19,052 nt of DNA. It comes from Bacteroidales bacterium. GTDB taxonomy: Bacteria > Bacteroidota > Bacteroidia > Bacteroidales > VadinHA17. Shown one piece after another: positions 8,301-15,326 of this stretch. How positions within the stretch are numbered: position 1 is the stretch's first letter; each line of letters starts with the position of its first letter. The position numbers and the translations under genes are program-made. The notes under the pieces are model-generated. The model worked only from the letters and a program-made list of their open reading frames with translations, searched no databases and was not told the origin of the DNA. The stretch spans positions 1-19,052 of the forward strand of contig WFRO01000303.1 of NCBI GenBank assembly GCA_015486475.1, written 5' to 3'.

Positions 8301-8975
8301 TCAGTTTTTTTTGACCGCCGGTCGTTGCTTCAGGGTATCGGGTGCCGGCGTTTTCTCCACGGGTTCTTCAAAATAAACGGTGCCTTTCACTTTTTTGATA
8401 TGCCAGTCGTTAAAAGCCTGGTCCGATTCAAAACCTTCCCCGAAAATGATCTCATCCGGGGTGGTGATACGTATGGCTTTGTCCGTATAGATCAGTTTTT
8501 TCCCTACATCCCAGAAAAGCAACTCGGCATCGAGCCTTTCGTGGTTCAGGTTCTCCGCTATGACGCTGTCACGTGCTTCCCACAACTGTTTTTTCTGATA
8601 ATAAACGGCATAGTGTGCACTGAGGTGGGTCTCGGCCACCATATCCTTGTTGTAGAATTCCACATTAAGCCCCCGGGGAAAGATCATGACCGGCTCTTCC
8701 CGGTCGGTGTAATACAGTACCTCGGGAGCGGTGATGATCATTTGCAGGCGGCCGGTATCCATGTAAATGGTCGTCAGCTCGTTCACCGTTTGTGTGGGCA
8801 GGGTGTCCACATGGGTGAGGCTGCGAATGATCTGCACATCATTCTTCTGGCATGAAAAAAACATTGCACTTCCTGCCACCAGAAGCAGCAGGAAAGCAAT
8901 GTTCCTTTGGTATTTTCTGACAGCCGGGGAGAAGATTATTTTCTGATCCTTACGGTTGTGGTTTCGTTTATCCAT
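8301..8975 (-). CDS. lptC: LPS export periplasmic protein LptC (lipoprotein form)
   Basis: Predicted 224-aa component of the Lpt bridge that moves lipopolysaccharide from the inner to the outer membrane. After a 24-residue hydrophilic N-terminus come a hydrophobic stretch (about 26-41) and a lipobox-like FFSC with Cys42, so it is probably a lipoprotein; E. coli LptC is instead anchored by a transmembrane helix. The body (about 60-200) shows the OstA/LptC beta-jellyroll pattern: GRLQMIITAPEVLYYTDREE, FPRGLNVEFYN, AETHLSAHYAVYYQKKQLWEARDSV, and a repeat of the pattern around KLIYTDKAIRITTPDEIIFGEGFESD. The start ATG at 8975 lies 40 bp inside the preceding TPR gene. A later start would cut into the signal peptide. 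The assignment rests on the fold-like pattern and the conserved neighbourhood. Confidence 0.87.
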   Translation of the reverse strand: MDKRNHNRKDQKIIFSPAVRKYQRNIAFLLLLVAGSAMFFSCQKNDVQIIRSLTHVDTLPTQTVNELTTIYMDTGRLQMIITAPEVLYYTDREEPVMIFPRGLNVEFYNKDMVAETHLSAHYAVYYQKKQLWEARDSVIAENLNHERLDAELLFWDVGKKLIYTDKAIRITTPDEIIFGEGFESDQAFNDWHIKKVKGTVYFEEPVEKTPAPDTLKQRPAVKKN

Positions 8976-10306
8976 CCCTTGAGCTCATATTTGTCCCCTT
9001 GTTTGAAGGTGTAGAAGAAGACGGTTTCCTGAGAGGGAAAATGCTTTGAATAGGTGGCAATGTATTCGTTGGCCATTTGTGCCAGGGAGGGATCTTTTTT
9101 CTTGGCGATGTTGAACTGGTCGACGGCAGCCCAGAAAACAGCGGCATGGGCCAGGTCATCATCCCCGTAATTTTTGGCATTGGCGTAGATCCTCCCCAGG
9201 AGCATGTGGGGCAGTCCTGACTTGGGATCGGCCTGCATGGCTTTCACACAATAGCTCTTGGCCAGTGGCAGGTCTTTCTTGATACGGAAAATGATGTCGG
9301 CGATCTCGACGTAGAACTTGCTTTTTACGGTGCCGTCAGTTTCCAGACTGACTGCCTGTTTCAGATAATCAATGGCTTTGTCATAATCCCCCCTGTTTTT
9401 GTAGATACGGGCAATATCATAGGAGACCGCTGAGCTGGGATCTATCTTGTTAAGAGCGATCATAGATTTGAGGTAAAGCTCCGTTTCTTCACATCCCGTA
9501 TTTTTCAGCCAGAAAACATATTTCTTCATGGCTTCGGGATTGTCCTTGTTCTTGTCAAAATTGGGAGAGAACAAAGCGATCAGGGATTCACAGGTGGCAG
9601 CCCCGCTACTTGTAAACTGGTTGGCTATGTGGTCTTTCAGGTTCAGGACCTCTTCATTGTCAGGGGTTTCGTTCAGTTTTGCGTCAATGATCTGCGAGAG
9701 TTTGGAGTAATTGTTCACCACCTCCTCATTGGTAATGATCCTGTCCTTGAAAAGGGAGATGGTCAGGTCCATGTAGGCTGCCAGAATGGGTGCTTTTGTC
9801 TTGTTGCCGGAGAGATCGATAGCCTGACCCAGGTAATCATAGGCTTTTTTCAAGGCGCCGGGAGATCCTTTTTTGAACTTTAGCAGATCTATACCCATAT
9901 ATCCCAGGACACGGGCGCTGTCCTGCGGATAGACCTCCATCCTTTTCTGATAGATCATCATGACCGTATCCAGATAGGCATTGGCTTTATCCGTCTCTTT
10001 ATTGTTCAGGGCATCCGTCACGAAATGCTTGTAGATCGAGACTCCGTTCTGCATCACCACTTTGGGCACTTTCGCATATTTACTCCCCTGGGCCATCAGG
10101 GTTTTGGTGCACGATCCGTAATAGACCAGACGCCAGTATGGGAGGGCATCCGAATAATTTTTCTGTTTATAGTACTCTCTGTACAGAGAATAGTTTCTCA
10201 GGCAATCCATGATGTCGTGTTGCTGCTGGTTCTGGGCTGTTGCGTTGGGTAAGCCTGCCATCAGCAGGAGGAGGGCCAGGGTGATGATCTGTGTTAACCT
10301 TTTCAT
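8936..10306 (-). CDS. Exported tetratricopeptide-repeat protein
   Basis: A 456-aa protein with a clear signal peptide (MKRLTQIITLALLLLMAGLPNATAQ, cut after the AxA-type ATA). Helical TPR-like units are visible, such as NYSDALPYWRLVYYGS, KKAYDYLGQAIDLSG, ARIYKNRGDYDKAIDYLKQAVSL and AKSYCVKAMQADPKSGLPHMLLGRIYA. It is probably periplasmic or attached to the outer membrane as a protein-interaction scaffold. An in-frame ATG at 10351 would add 15 residues ahead of the signal peptide and overlap the upstream gene. I chose the ATG at 10306, which gives a normal signal peptide and a 17-bp gap after the barrel-protein gene. Its 3' end overlaps lptC by 40 bp. The position next to a barrel protein and LptC suggests a role in envelope assembly, but no specific function can be read from the sequence. 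Confidence 0.88.
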   Translation of the reverse strand: MKRLTQIITLALLLLMAGLPNATAQNQQQHDIMDCLRNYSLYREYYKQKNYSDALPYWRLVYYGSCTKTLMAQGSKYAKVPKVVMQNGVSIYKHFVTDALNNKETDKANAYLDTVMMIYQKRMEVYPQDSARVLGYMGIDLLKFKKGSPGALKKAYDYLGQAIDLSGNKTKAPILAAYMDLTISLFKDRIITNEEVVNNYSKLSQIIDAKLNETPDNEEVLNLKDHIANQFTSSGAATCESLIALFSPNFDKNKDNPEAMKKYVFWLKNTGCEETELYLKSMIALNKIDPSSAVSYDIARIYKNRGDYDKAIDYLKQAVSLETDGTVKSKFYVEIADIIFRIKKDLPLAKSYCVKAMQADPKSGLPHMLLGRIYANAKNYGDDDLAHAAVFWAAVDQFNIAKKKDPSLAQMANEYIATYSKHFPSQETVFFYTFKQGDKYELKGWINETTTVRIRK

Positions 10307-10323
10307 GACTGTTGTTTTTGAGG

Positions 10324-11649
10324 TTATTGATATTTTCGTTTGACGAACCAAAAGTCATTTACCGATATACCAAATTTAATAATATTATATTGTTCCCGCA
10401 CAAAATTCTTTTCAACATTTCCTCTCCAACCGCTTTCCAGGGACAGATTGAAGGTGGTCTTACCCATCATAAGTGCCATCCCTGCTCCGCGGTTGATGAT
10501 CGGTAAACCTACTCCAAAACTTATGCCAAAGTCATTGACCGGGACCTTATTGACTGTAAAATAGGAACTTTGATAATGTCCTCCGATACGGTATTTGATG
10601 ATCTTCCAGTATCTTCTGAAGTCCCGGGGGTTAGGTGTGTACTCCAGGCCGGCCCGTATGCTTTGTGCGGGGATCAGCGAATCCCTGCTGAAAGGGATGG
10701 ATGCTTTCCCCCAGTTGCTGTAGGTGTAATCAGCTCCTGCGGTCCACTTGTTGCCGTTGGAAAAAGCGAAGCCGATGCCCAGCGTGGGGGGCAGGATGAC
10801 CTGCTGGTTGTACAGGGTGAAGTCGTTGATCGTGTCCAGGTTTTTATCGCCGTTGGGCATGACCAGCAAAGCATAATCCTGACCTTCTTCCGTATAGTTG
10901 ACCTTTTTATGGGTCGTGCTTCCGATAAGACCGATCACCAGACTTTTCTCCTCCCCAAAACGGGCAATGTACTGAAGTCCCAGGTCGAAATTGAAATCGC
11001 TGACAATGTAACTCCGCTCCAGACGGGTCTGAAAGGCCCCCATGTTATTGGGGAAATAAAGTTCGTGGGTCTTGTGGATCTTCCCGAAAAGATAATCGAA
11101 ATTAAACCCTATGGAAAGATGATCAAAGAGTTCAATCGCCGTACCGGCAAAGAAACGGGTCACTCCTCCGTCTCCCTTGAAATAGTATAACAATTCTCCC
11201 ACATCGGGGTTGTAAAAAGGATCTTCCTTGGTCACCTTCTCATTGAGCGCATAACCGGTGAATGCCGAGGGGATGAAGCCAAGCGCCACGCCCCAGTGGC
11301 GGGTGACCGGAAAGCTGAACACCAGGTCTCCCAGGTTGAGATCATGGGTCCTTTTGGAAGTGTGGGAACCCGTAAGTTTGGAAGTCTTGCCGTTCACTCC
11401 GAAATCGAACACGAAACTGAGGCTGTCGCGGGCCGAAATGGATGCCGGGTTGTTAAAATCAATATAGGAAGGGTTGCGCATGGCGATGGAGATACCTCCC
11501 ATGCCACTGTTACGTATCAGAACGGGGTTGGACAGGTCGCCTATACCTTTCATGGAGAAAGGAGAGTTGTAGGTGGTCTGCCCATACCCTGCTGTAACCA
11601 GAAAAAAAAGAAAAATGACCCCTGCGCTGCTATGTCGTTTCCTGTGCAT
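10324..11649 (-). CDS. Outer-membrane beta-barrel protein (OmpP1/FadL-like)
   Basis: A 441-aa protein with a signal peptide (MHRKRHSSAGVIFLFFLVTAGYGQ). The mature start is followed by YNSPFSMKGIGDLSNP and GMGGISIAMRNPSYIDFNNPAS, the small-residue N-terminal plug-like segment typical of the FadL/OmpP1/TodX family and of Bacteroidota relatives (PorV-like). The rest alternates aromatic and polar residues in amphipathic strands, such as HWGVALGFIPSAFTGYAL, LSIGFNFDYLFGKI, KWTAGADYTYSNWGKA and RIGGHYQSSYF, and ends in a short basic tail. The ATG at 11649 lies 20 bp inside coaX, so the genes are probably coupled. The substrate is unknown. A lipid or hydrophobic-compound channel is the family expectation, and the link to LptC is only by position. 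Confidence 0.85.
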   Translation of the reverse strand: MHRKRHSSAGVIFLFFLVTAGYGQTTYNSPFSMKGIGDLSNPVLIRNSGMGGISIAMRNPSYIDFNNPASISARDSLSFVFDFGVNGKTSKLTGSHTSKRTHDLNLGDLVFSFPVTRHWGVALGFIPSAFTGYALNEKVTKEDPFYNPDVGELLYYFKGDGGVTRFFAGTAIELFDHLSIGFNFDYLFGKIHKTHELYFPNNMGAFQTRLERSYIVSDFNFDLGLQYIARFGEEKSLVIGLIGSTTHKKVNYTEEGQDYALLVMPNGDKNLDTINDFTLYNQQVILPPTLGIGFAFSNGNKWTAGADYTYSNWGKASIPFSRDSLIPAQSIRAGLEYTPNPRDFRRYWKIIKYRIGGHYQSSYFTVNKVPVNDFGISFGVGLPIINRGAGMALMMGKTTFNLSLESGWRGNVEKNFVREQYNIIKFGISVNDFWFVKRKYQ

Positions 11650-12367
11650 TGAATTCCAATATGCGGTTTAGTCCGTATGCTGTCAGATCCGGGAGCACAA
11701 AGATGCTATTTTTTAACTTTTTATCAAAAAAAAAGGCATCCCCGCCGGTGAGGATCACACGCAGGTCCTGCCGGCTTCCGGCAAACCTGTCGATGGTGCC
11801 GTCGATCTCCGTCAGCATGCCCTGCACCACCCCGGCCCGGATTGCCTCTTCAGTGGTTGTTCCAACCTCAGGATACTCCCCTTCGGGAGTGACCAGGGGA
11901 AGGCTGCGGGTCTGGCCGGCCAGCGCCCTGAAACGCATCTGCAGACCGGGGGAGATATTGCCTCCCGGAAAATCCCCCGTTGCGGTGATCAGGTCAAAGG
12001 TGAGTGCCGTGCCGGCATCGATCACCAGCACATCGTTCTGCGGGAAACGGGCATGTGCTTCCACCACCCCGGCGATGCGGTCGTAACCCAGCGTCTCCTG
12101 CGAGCGGTAGAGGTTCCGGATGGGCAGGGGGGTGTCCGGGCCCAGGTGCAGGAAAAGCCCCGGTATCTCCTCCAGAACAGGAAGAACACCCCCGGGGATC
12201 GGGCCCGTAGCTGTCAAAATGGCATTCCTGACCTGAGGATGACCCTCCAGAAGATCTTTCAGAAAGGAAGAGGAGATCTCCCGGTGACCGGATCTTTCCC
12301 GGATCTCCTCCCCGGCAAAAAGAAAAACTTTCGAACGGGTATTGCCAATGTCAAGAACAAGGTTCAT
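11630..12367 (-). CDS. coaX: Type III pantothenate kinase
   Basis: This enzyme phosphorylates pantothenate, the first step of coenzyme A synthesis. The 245-aa protein has the ASKHA-fold motifs of CoaX: DIGNTRSK (residues 6-13), GYDRIAG (94-100), DAGTALTFD (117-125), GGNISPG (135-141), TTEEAIRAG (171-179) and LTGGD (206-210). The length fits the family (about 240-260), and no key residue appears to be missing. It is the first gene of the minus-strand block and diverges from the aspartate kinase gene across 94 bp. Its 3' end overlaps the barrel-protein gene by 20 bp. A metabolic gene at the head of an envelope operon is an arrangement I recall from other Bacteroidota. Confidence 0.96.
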   Translation of the reverse strand: MNLVLDIGNTRSKVFLFAGEEIRERSGHREISSSFLKDLLEGHPQVRNAILTATGPIPGGVLPVLEEIPGLFLHLGPDTPLPIRNLYRSQETLGYDRIAGVVEAHARFPQNDVLVIDAGTALTFDLITATGDFPGGNISPGLQMRFRALAGQTRSLPLVTPEGEYPEVGTTTEEAIRAGVVQGMLTEIDGTIDRFAGSRQDLRVILTGGDAFFFDKKLKNSIFVLPDLTAYGLNRILEFNAQETT

Positions 12368-12411
12368 TTTTTCGGTATCCTTATAATTAAAACAGCTAAA
12401 ATAATGGTTTA

Positions 12412-12446
12412 TTTTGTCCCCCTGCCGGTTTTATCGGTTAACTTTG
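12412..12446 (+). promoter_or_regulatory. Putative Bacteroidota-type promoter of the aspartate kinase gene
   Basis: TTTTG at 12412-12416 and an exact TAnnTTTG match, TAACTTTG, at 12439-12446, separated by 22 bp, a spacing close to that of known -33/-7 pairs. The ATG follows at 12462, so the leader would be only about 10 nt. For the opposite strand, the best -7 candidate is TATTTTAG (12403 to 12396), a one-mismatch match about 29 bp before coaX. It is too weak to call by itself. Confidence 0.6.
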
Positions 12447-12461
12447 TAAAAAATCAGACGG

Positions 12462-13715
12462 ATGTTCGTTTACAAATTCGGCGGATCGGTGTTGAAAGAT
12501 GCGGGAGGCGTACGTGCTGCCGCCGGGATGGTGAAGAAGGCCGGCACGGCGCTCACCGTGGTGGTATCCGCCTTCGGGAAAACCACCAATGCCCTGGAAG
12601 AGATCGCCGGCATGACCTGGCGACAGGAGAAGGGGACGGAAGAGAAGCTGCAGGCGCTGAGGGGGTATCATCTGCAGATCATCAGGGATCTGTTCGGGGA
12701 AAAGAGCATCGCTGAAGCGAAGGCGGAAGAGATCTTTTACGACCTGGAGGGCCTTCTGAAGATCCCGCCGGGTAACACGGCCGAAAAGTGGTACGATGCA
12801 GTCGTTTCCTTCGGTGAGCTTCTCTCCGGAGTGATCGTGGGGGAAGCTTTCCGGCAGGAAGGAATCCCCCTGACAGAGGTGGATGTGCGGCAGGTAATTA
12901 TCACCGACGACCATTACCGGCAGGCCCGGGTCATTCCGGAGATCACCGCAAAAAAAATAAAAGAGGCATTCGGGAAAGAGGAGGGAGTCTCCCTGACGCA
13001 GGGGTACATCGCTGCTACGGAAGAGGGGGTCCCCACCACGCTGGGCCGCGAAGGGTCCGACTATACGGCGGCTCTGCTGGGCAGTGTCCTGGGAGCTGAG
13101 AAGGTGGTGCTGTGGAAGGATGTGCCCGGCGTGATGAACGCCGACCCCGCTGTGGACAAAGAGGCAGTGCACCTGCCGGGGATCTCCTACCAGGAAGCGG
13201 CCGAGATGGCTTTTTACGGTGCCCGCGTGATCCATCCCAAGACCATCAAACCGCTCGTGAACAGCCATATCCCCCTGGTGGTGAGAGGACTTTTTTCACC
13301 CGGCAACGAGGGGACGATCATCTGGGACCTCGAGGAGATGGTGCGGCATGTGCCCGTGTTCATCCGGAAAGAAAGACAACTGCTGCTGTCGGTGTTCCCC
13401 CGCGACTATTCCTTCATCCTGAACAAACACCTGGAAGACCTCTTCGGCCTTTTCCGGGAATGGCGGCTCAATATCTCGCTCATACAGATCTCGGCCATCA
13501 GCGTCTCTTTCTGTATCGATGATCCCGGCGCCTTATTCATGGACCGGGTGAAAATACTGCAGGAAAAGTATGAGGTCTATTTTAACCGGGATACCGAATT
13601 GTGGACGTTCCGCCATTATGAGGAGGGAGTGTTGCGGAAAAAAATGCAGGGCTGCCTGACGCTGGTGGAACAGCGAACGCGGCTGACGGCGCAATATGTC
13701 ATAAAAAGGATTTAA
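12462..13715 (+). CDS. lysC: Aspartate kinase (monofunctional)
   Basis: This enzyme phosphorylates aspartate, the committed step to lysine, diaminopimelate, threonine and methionine. Motifs in the 417-aa protein are KFGGSV (residues 5-10), VVSAFGKTTNAL (34-44), SFGELLSG (116-123), TTLGREGSDYTAALLG (192-207) and WKDVPGVMNADPA (218-230), which together form the complete kinase domain. The region after about residue 300 should carry the ACT regulatory part. It is short and weakly recognisable, with the typical end LVEQRTRLTAQYVIK, and the total length is somewhat below the usual 440-460. No homoserine dehydrogenase is fused. DAP is a peptidoglycan building block, so this fits loosely with the envelope neighbourhood. 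The downstream transferase gene starts 22 bp after the stop, so they may be co-transcribed. Confidence 0.95.
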   Translation: MFVYKFGGSVLKDAGGVRAAAGMVKKAGTALTVVVSAFGKTTNALEEIAGMTWRQEKGTEEKLQALRGYHLQIIRDLFGEKSIAEAKAEEIFYDLEGLLKIPPGNTAEKWYDAVVSFGELLSGVIVGEAFRQEGIPLTEVDVRQVIITDDHYRQARVIPEITAKKIKEAFGKEEGVSLTQGYIAATEEGVPTTLGREGSDYTAALLGSVLGAEKVVLWKDVPGVMNADPAVDKEAVHLPGISYQEAAEMAFYGARVIHPKTIKPLVNSHIPLVVRGLFSPGNEGTIIWDLEEMVRHVPVFIRKERQLLLSVFPRDYSFILNKHLEDLFGLFREWRLNISLIQISAISVSFCIDDPGALFMDRVKILQEKYEVYFNRDTELWTFRHYEEGVLRKKMQGCLTLVEQRTRLTAQYVIKRI

Positions 13716-13737
13716 CTTTAGGGAGAAAATGTAAAAG

Positions 13738-14865
13738 ATGGTCCTCGAACTGGGAAAATATTCGGTACATGTTGCAGCAGGCTGGCTGGTGGCGGGCGGG
13801 TTTCTTACCGCCCTCCTGGTTACCTGGGTGTCGATCCCAACCATCCTGAAAGTGGCCATGAGCAGGGGACTGTATGACCGGCCCAACAAACGCTCCTCCC
13901 ATAAGCGGGAGATACCTACCCTGGGGGGCATGGCGGTCTTTGCCGGGTTTACGATCGCTGTTGCGCTTTTTGCAGGGCTGTTCATCCCGCGCGAGCTGTT
14001 GTTCCTTTTTGCGGGCCTGATCATTCTGTTCTTTATCGGCATCAAGGACGATATCCTGATGATCGACCCGGTAAAAAAACTGCTGGGTCAGATCGTGGCC
14101 GCGGCGATCGTGATCATTCTGGGGGATATCCGGATGACCGGCTTCTATGGCTTTCTTGGGATCTGGCAGATCCCTTACTGGGCAGGAGTCTTGTTCACCA
14201 TCTTCGTCTTTGTAGTCGTCATTAACGGCATGAACCTGATCGACGGCATTGACGGGCTGGCTTCGGGGACTGGGATACTGGCATCGGTGGCCTTCGGGGT
14301 ATGGTTCCTTCTTACCGGTCATGCAGCGTATGCGGTGATCAGCTTTTCCCTGGCGGGCAGCCTGATCGCCTTCCTGCGCTTCAACCTCTCGCAGGGACGG
14401 CATAAGATCTTCCTGGGAGATACGGGCTCGCTCATCGTAGGTCTTTTGCTGGGGGTGCTGGCGGTACGGTTCATGGAGTACAACCGGACGGCGCCGGCGG
14501 CGCTGCGGATCTCTTCGCCGGCGGTGGTCGCCTTCACGGTGCTGATCCTGCCCATGATCGATACCCTGCACGTCTTCATATTGCGGATCCTCCGGGGCCG
14601 TTCGCCTTTTGAGGCGAGCCGGTGGCACCTGCATCACCGGCTGCTGGACCTGGGGTTGTCGCACATCCGGGCCACCGGCGTGTTGCTGTCCATCAACCTG
14701 CTGTTCATCCTGCTGGCATACTGGCTGCAGGACCTTGGCGACCTGCCCCTGCTGGGGATCATCCTGGGCCTGGCACTCCTCCTGACCCTGCTGTCTTACG
14801 GTCTGATCCGGCTTAAAAGGCACAAAGGACATATCCCTGCCGGGAGGGAAGCGCTGGATGTGTAA
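13738..14865 (+). CDS. Polyprenyl-phosphate sugar-1-phosphate transferase (WecA/TagO/MraY family, GT4)
   Basis: An integral membrane enzyme of 375 aa with about ten hydrophobic segments. It is predicted to transfer a UDP-sugar phosphate (commonly GlcNAc-1-P) to undecaprenyl phosphate, starting surface-polysaccharide or O-antigen synthesis. Family motifs are YDRPNKRSSHKREIPTLGG (46-64), the Mg-binding GIKDD (101-105), NGMNLIDGIDGLASG (163-177), FLGDTGSL (225-232) and the WecA-type HLHHR (297-301). The HxHH motif and the absence of MraY-specific sequence favour a WecA/TagO-like enzyme, so it should not be the peptidoglycan MraY. The exact sugar cannot be decided. The ATG at 13738 follows the lysC stop by 22 bp. 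A TAACTTTA box (13713-13720), one mismatch from the -7 consensus, overlaps the lysC stop. Confidence 0.92.
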   Translation: MVLELGKYSVHVAAGWLVAGGFLTALLVTWVSIPTILKVAMSRGLYDRPNKRSSHKREIPTLGGMAVFAGFTIAVALFAGLFIPRELLFLFAGLIILFFIGIKDDILMIDPVKKLLGQIVAAAIVIILGDIRMTGFYGFLGIWQIPYWAGVLFTIFVFVVVINGMNLIDGIDGLASGTGILASVAFGVWFLLTGHAAYAVISFSLAGSLIAFLRFNLSQGRHKIFLGDTGSLIVGLLLGVLAVRFMEYNRTAPAALRISSPAVVAFTVLILPMIDTLHVFILRILRGRSPFEASRWHLHHRLLDLGLSHIRATGVLLSINLLFILLAYWLQDLGDLPLLGIILGLALLLTLLSYGLIRLKRHKGHIPAGREALDV

Positions 14866-14909
14866 TAAAATTTCCTGAAAATCTGATTTTTATCTTTTTG
14901 TAACCTGGC

Positions 14910-14945
14910 AACTACGTAGATAACTACGTAGTAAGCTACGTAGTT
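14910..14945. repeat. Three 12-bp-phased CTACGTAG palindromes forming a 36-bp near-palindrome
   Basis: The 8-bp palindrome CTACGTAG occurs at 14912-14919, 14924-14931 and 14936-14943, so it starts exactly every 12 bp. The 12-bp units read AACTACGTAGAT, AACTACGTAGTA and AGCTACGTAGTT. The block as a whole is also an inverted repeat: AACTACGTAG (14910-14919) is the exact reverse complement of CTACGTAGTT (14936-14945), the middle copy sits on the symmetry axis, and 32 of 36 positions are symmetric. It begins 45 bp after the transferase stop. Possible roles are a multi-site operator, a recombination or transfer site, or a hairpin in the transferase mRNA. It lacks a U run, so a classical terminator is unlikely. 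Confidence 0.9.
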
Positions 14946-15020
14946 ATGAGAAATTTATAACTTTCCTAATATCCAGGTATAGAGTATAATATAATATTAA
15001 TGAGATATGATGCAAATTAT

Positions 15021-15036
15021 TACTTTTATAAAAGTA
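15021..15036. repeat. 16-bp perfect palindrome
   Basis: TACTTTTATAAAAGTA is its own exact reverse complement, which could suit a dimeric regulator. In addition ATTACTTT (15019-15026) is complementary to AAAGTAAT (15042-15049), so two mutually exclusive hairpins are possible in RNA. It lies about 290 bp upstream of the repeat-protein gene, in an AT-rich setting where such palindromes arise more easily by chance. Confidence 0.6.
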
Positions 15037-15047
15037 GATTGAAAGTA

Positions 15048-15248
15048 ATGTTCCGGAGCCCGGGATCGCTAGCAATGACAAGCTTTTTGACAGAGAGTAC
15101 CTGTACCCGACCTGCGGACCGTAAATTGTAACTCCGGATGTATGAAAATGTCGGATTTGCGAGGAACAAGAAGATCCATCTCCTATATTGTAGGTGCTTG
15201 TTGTCCGTTTGCTTGGTAAAATTGAAATCTCAATTTGTAAGGCTATAA
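15048..15248 (+). pseudogene. Possible short coding remnant, unrecognised
   Basis: One frame starting at ATG 15048 is open to TAA 15246-15248 except for a single TAA at 15129-15131, and a second ATG lies at 15138 (36 codons, starting MYENVGFARNKK). The segment is less AT-rich than what surrounds it, which is why it stands out as possible decayed coding sequence or an inserted fragment. The translation matches nothing I know, and an interrupted frame of this length can occur by chance. Confidence 0.2.
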
Positions 15249-15326
15249 TTGGATGTTAAATATTTTTTTATCTTTATTTCTTATTTATTTTCATTATAGC
15301 AAATCAACAGACTTTTTTTATAAAAA

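Larger units (their letters stand above)
14866..15326. other. AT-rich non-coding interval with palindromes and a coding-like remnant
   Basis: These 461 bp contain no convincing gene. From left to right they hold the triple CTACGTAG array (14910-14945), a very AT-rich stretch, a 16-bp perfect palindrome (15021-15036), and a less AT-rich segment (about 15050-15215) with a reading frame that is open apart from one stop. They end in a small hairpin (AAATTGA-AATC-TCAATTT, 15219-15236) and an A/T-rich leader to the repeat-protein gene. A TATCTTTA box (15269-15276) with an ATTG 17 bp upstream is a weak promoter candidate. I see no tRNA or IS end. Confidence 0.7.

Noticed and set aside
13699..14832. 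Open frame of about 377 codons opposite the WecA-like transferase gene
   Set aside because: The translation is dominated by Gln, Asp, Arg and Pro, the antisense image of a hydrophobic membrane protein.
15222..15249. TTGAAA and TATAAT at 16-bp spacing, like an E. coli sigma-70 promoter
   Set aside because: The window belongs to Bacteroidota, whose main sigma factor uses TTTG/TAnnTTTG boxes. Such matches are common by chance in AT-rich DNA.
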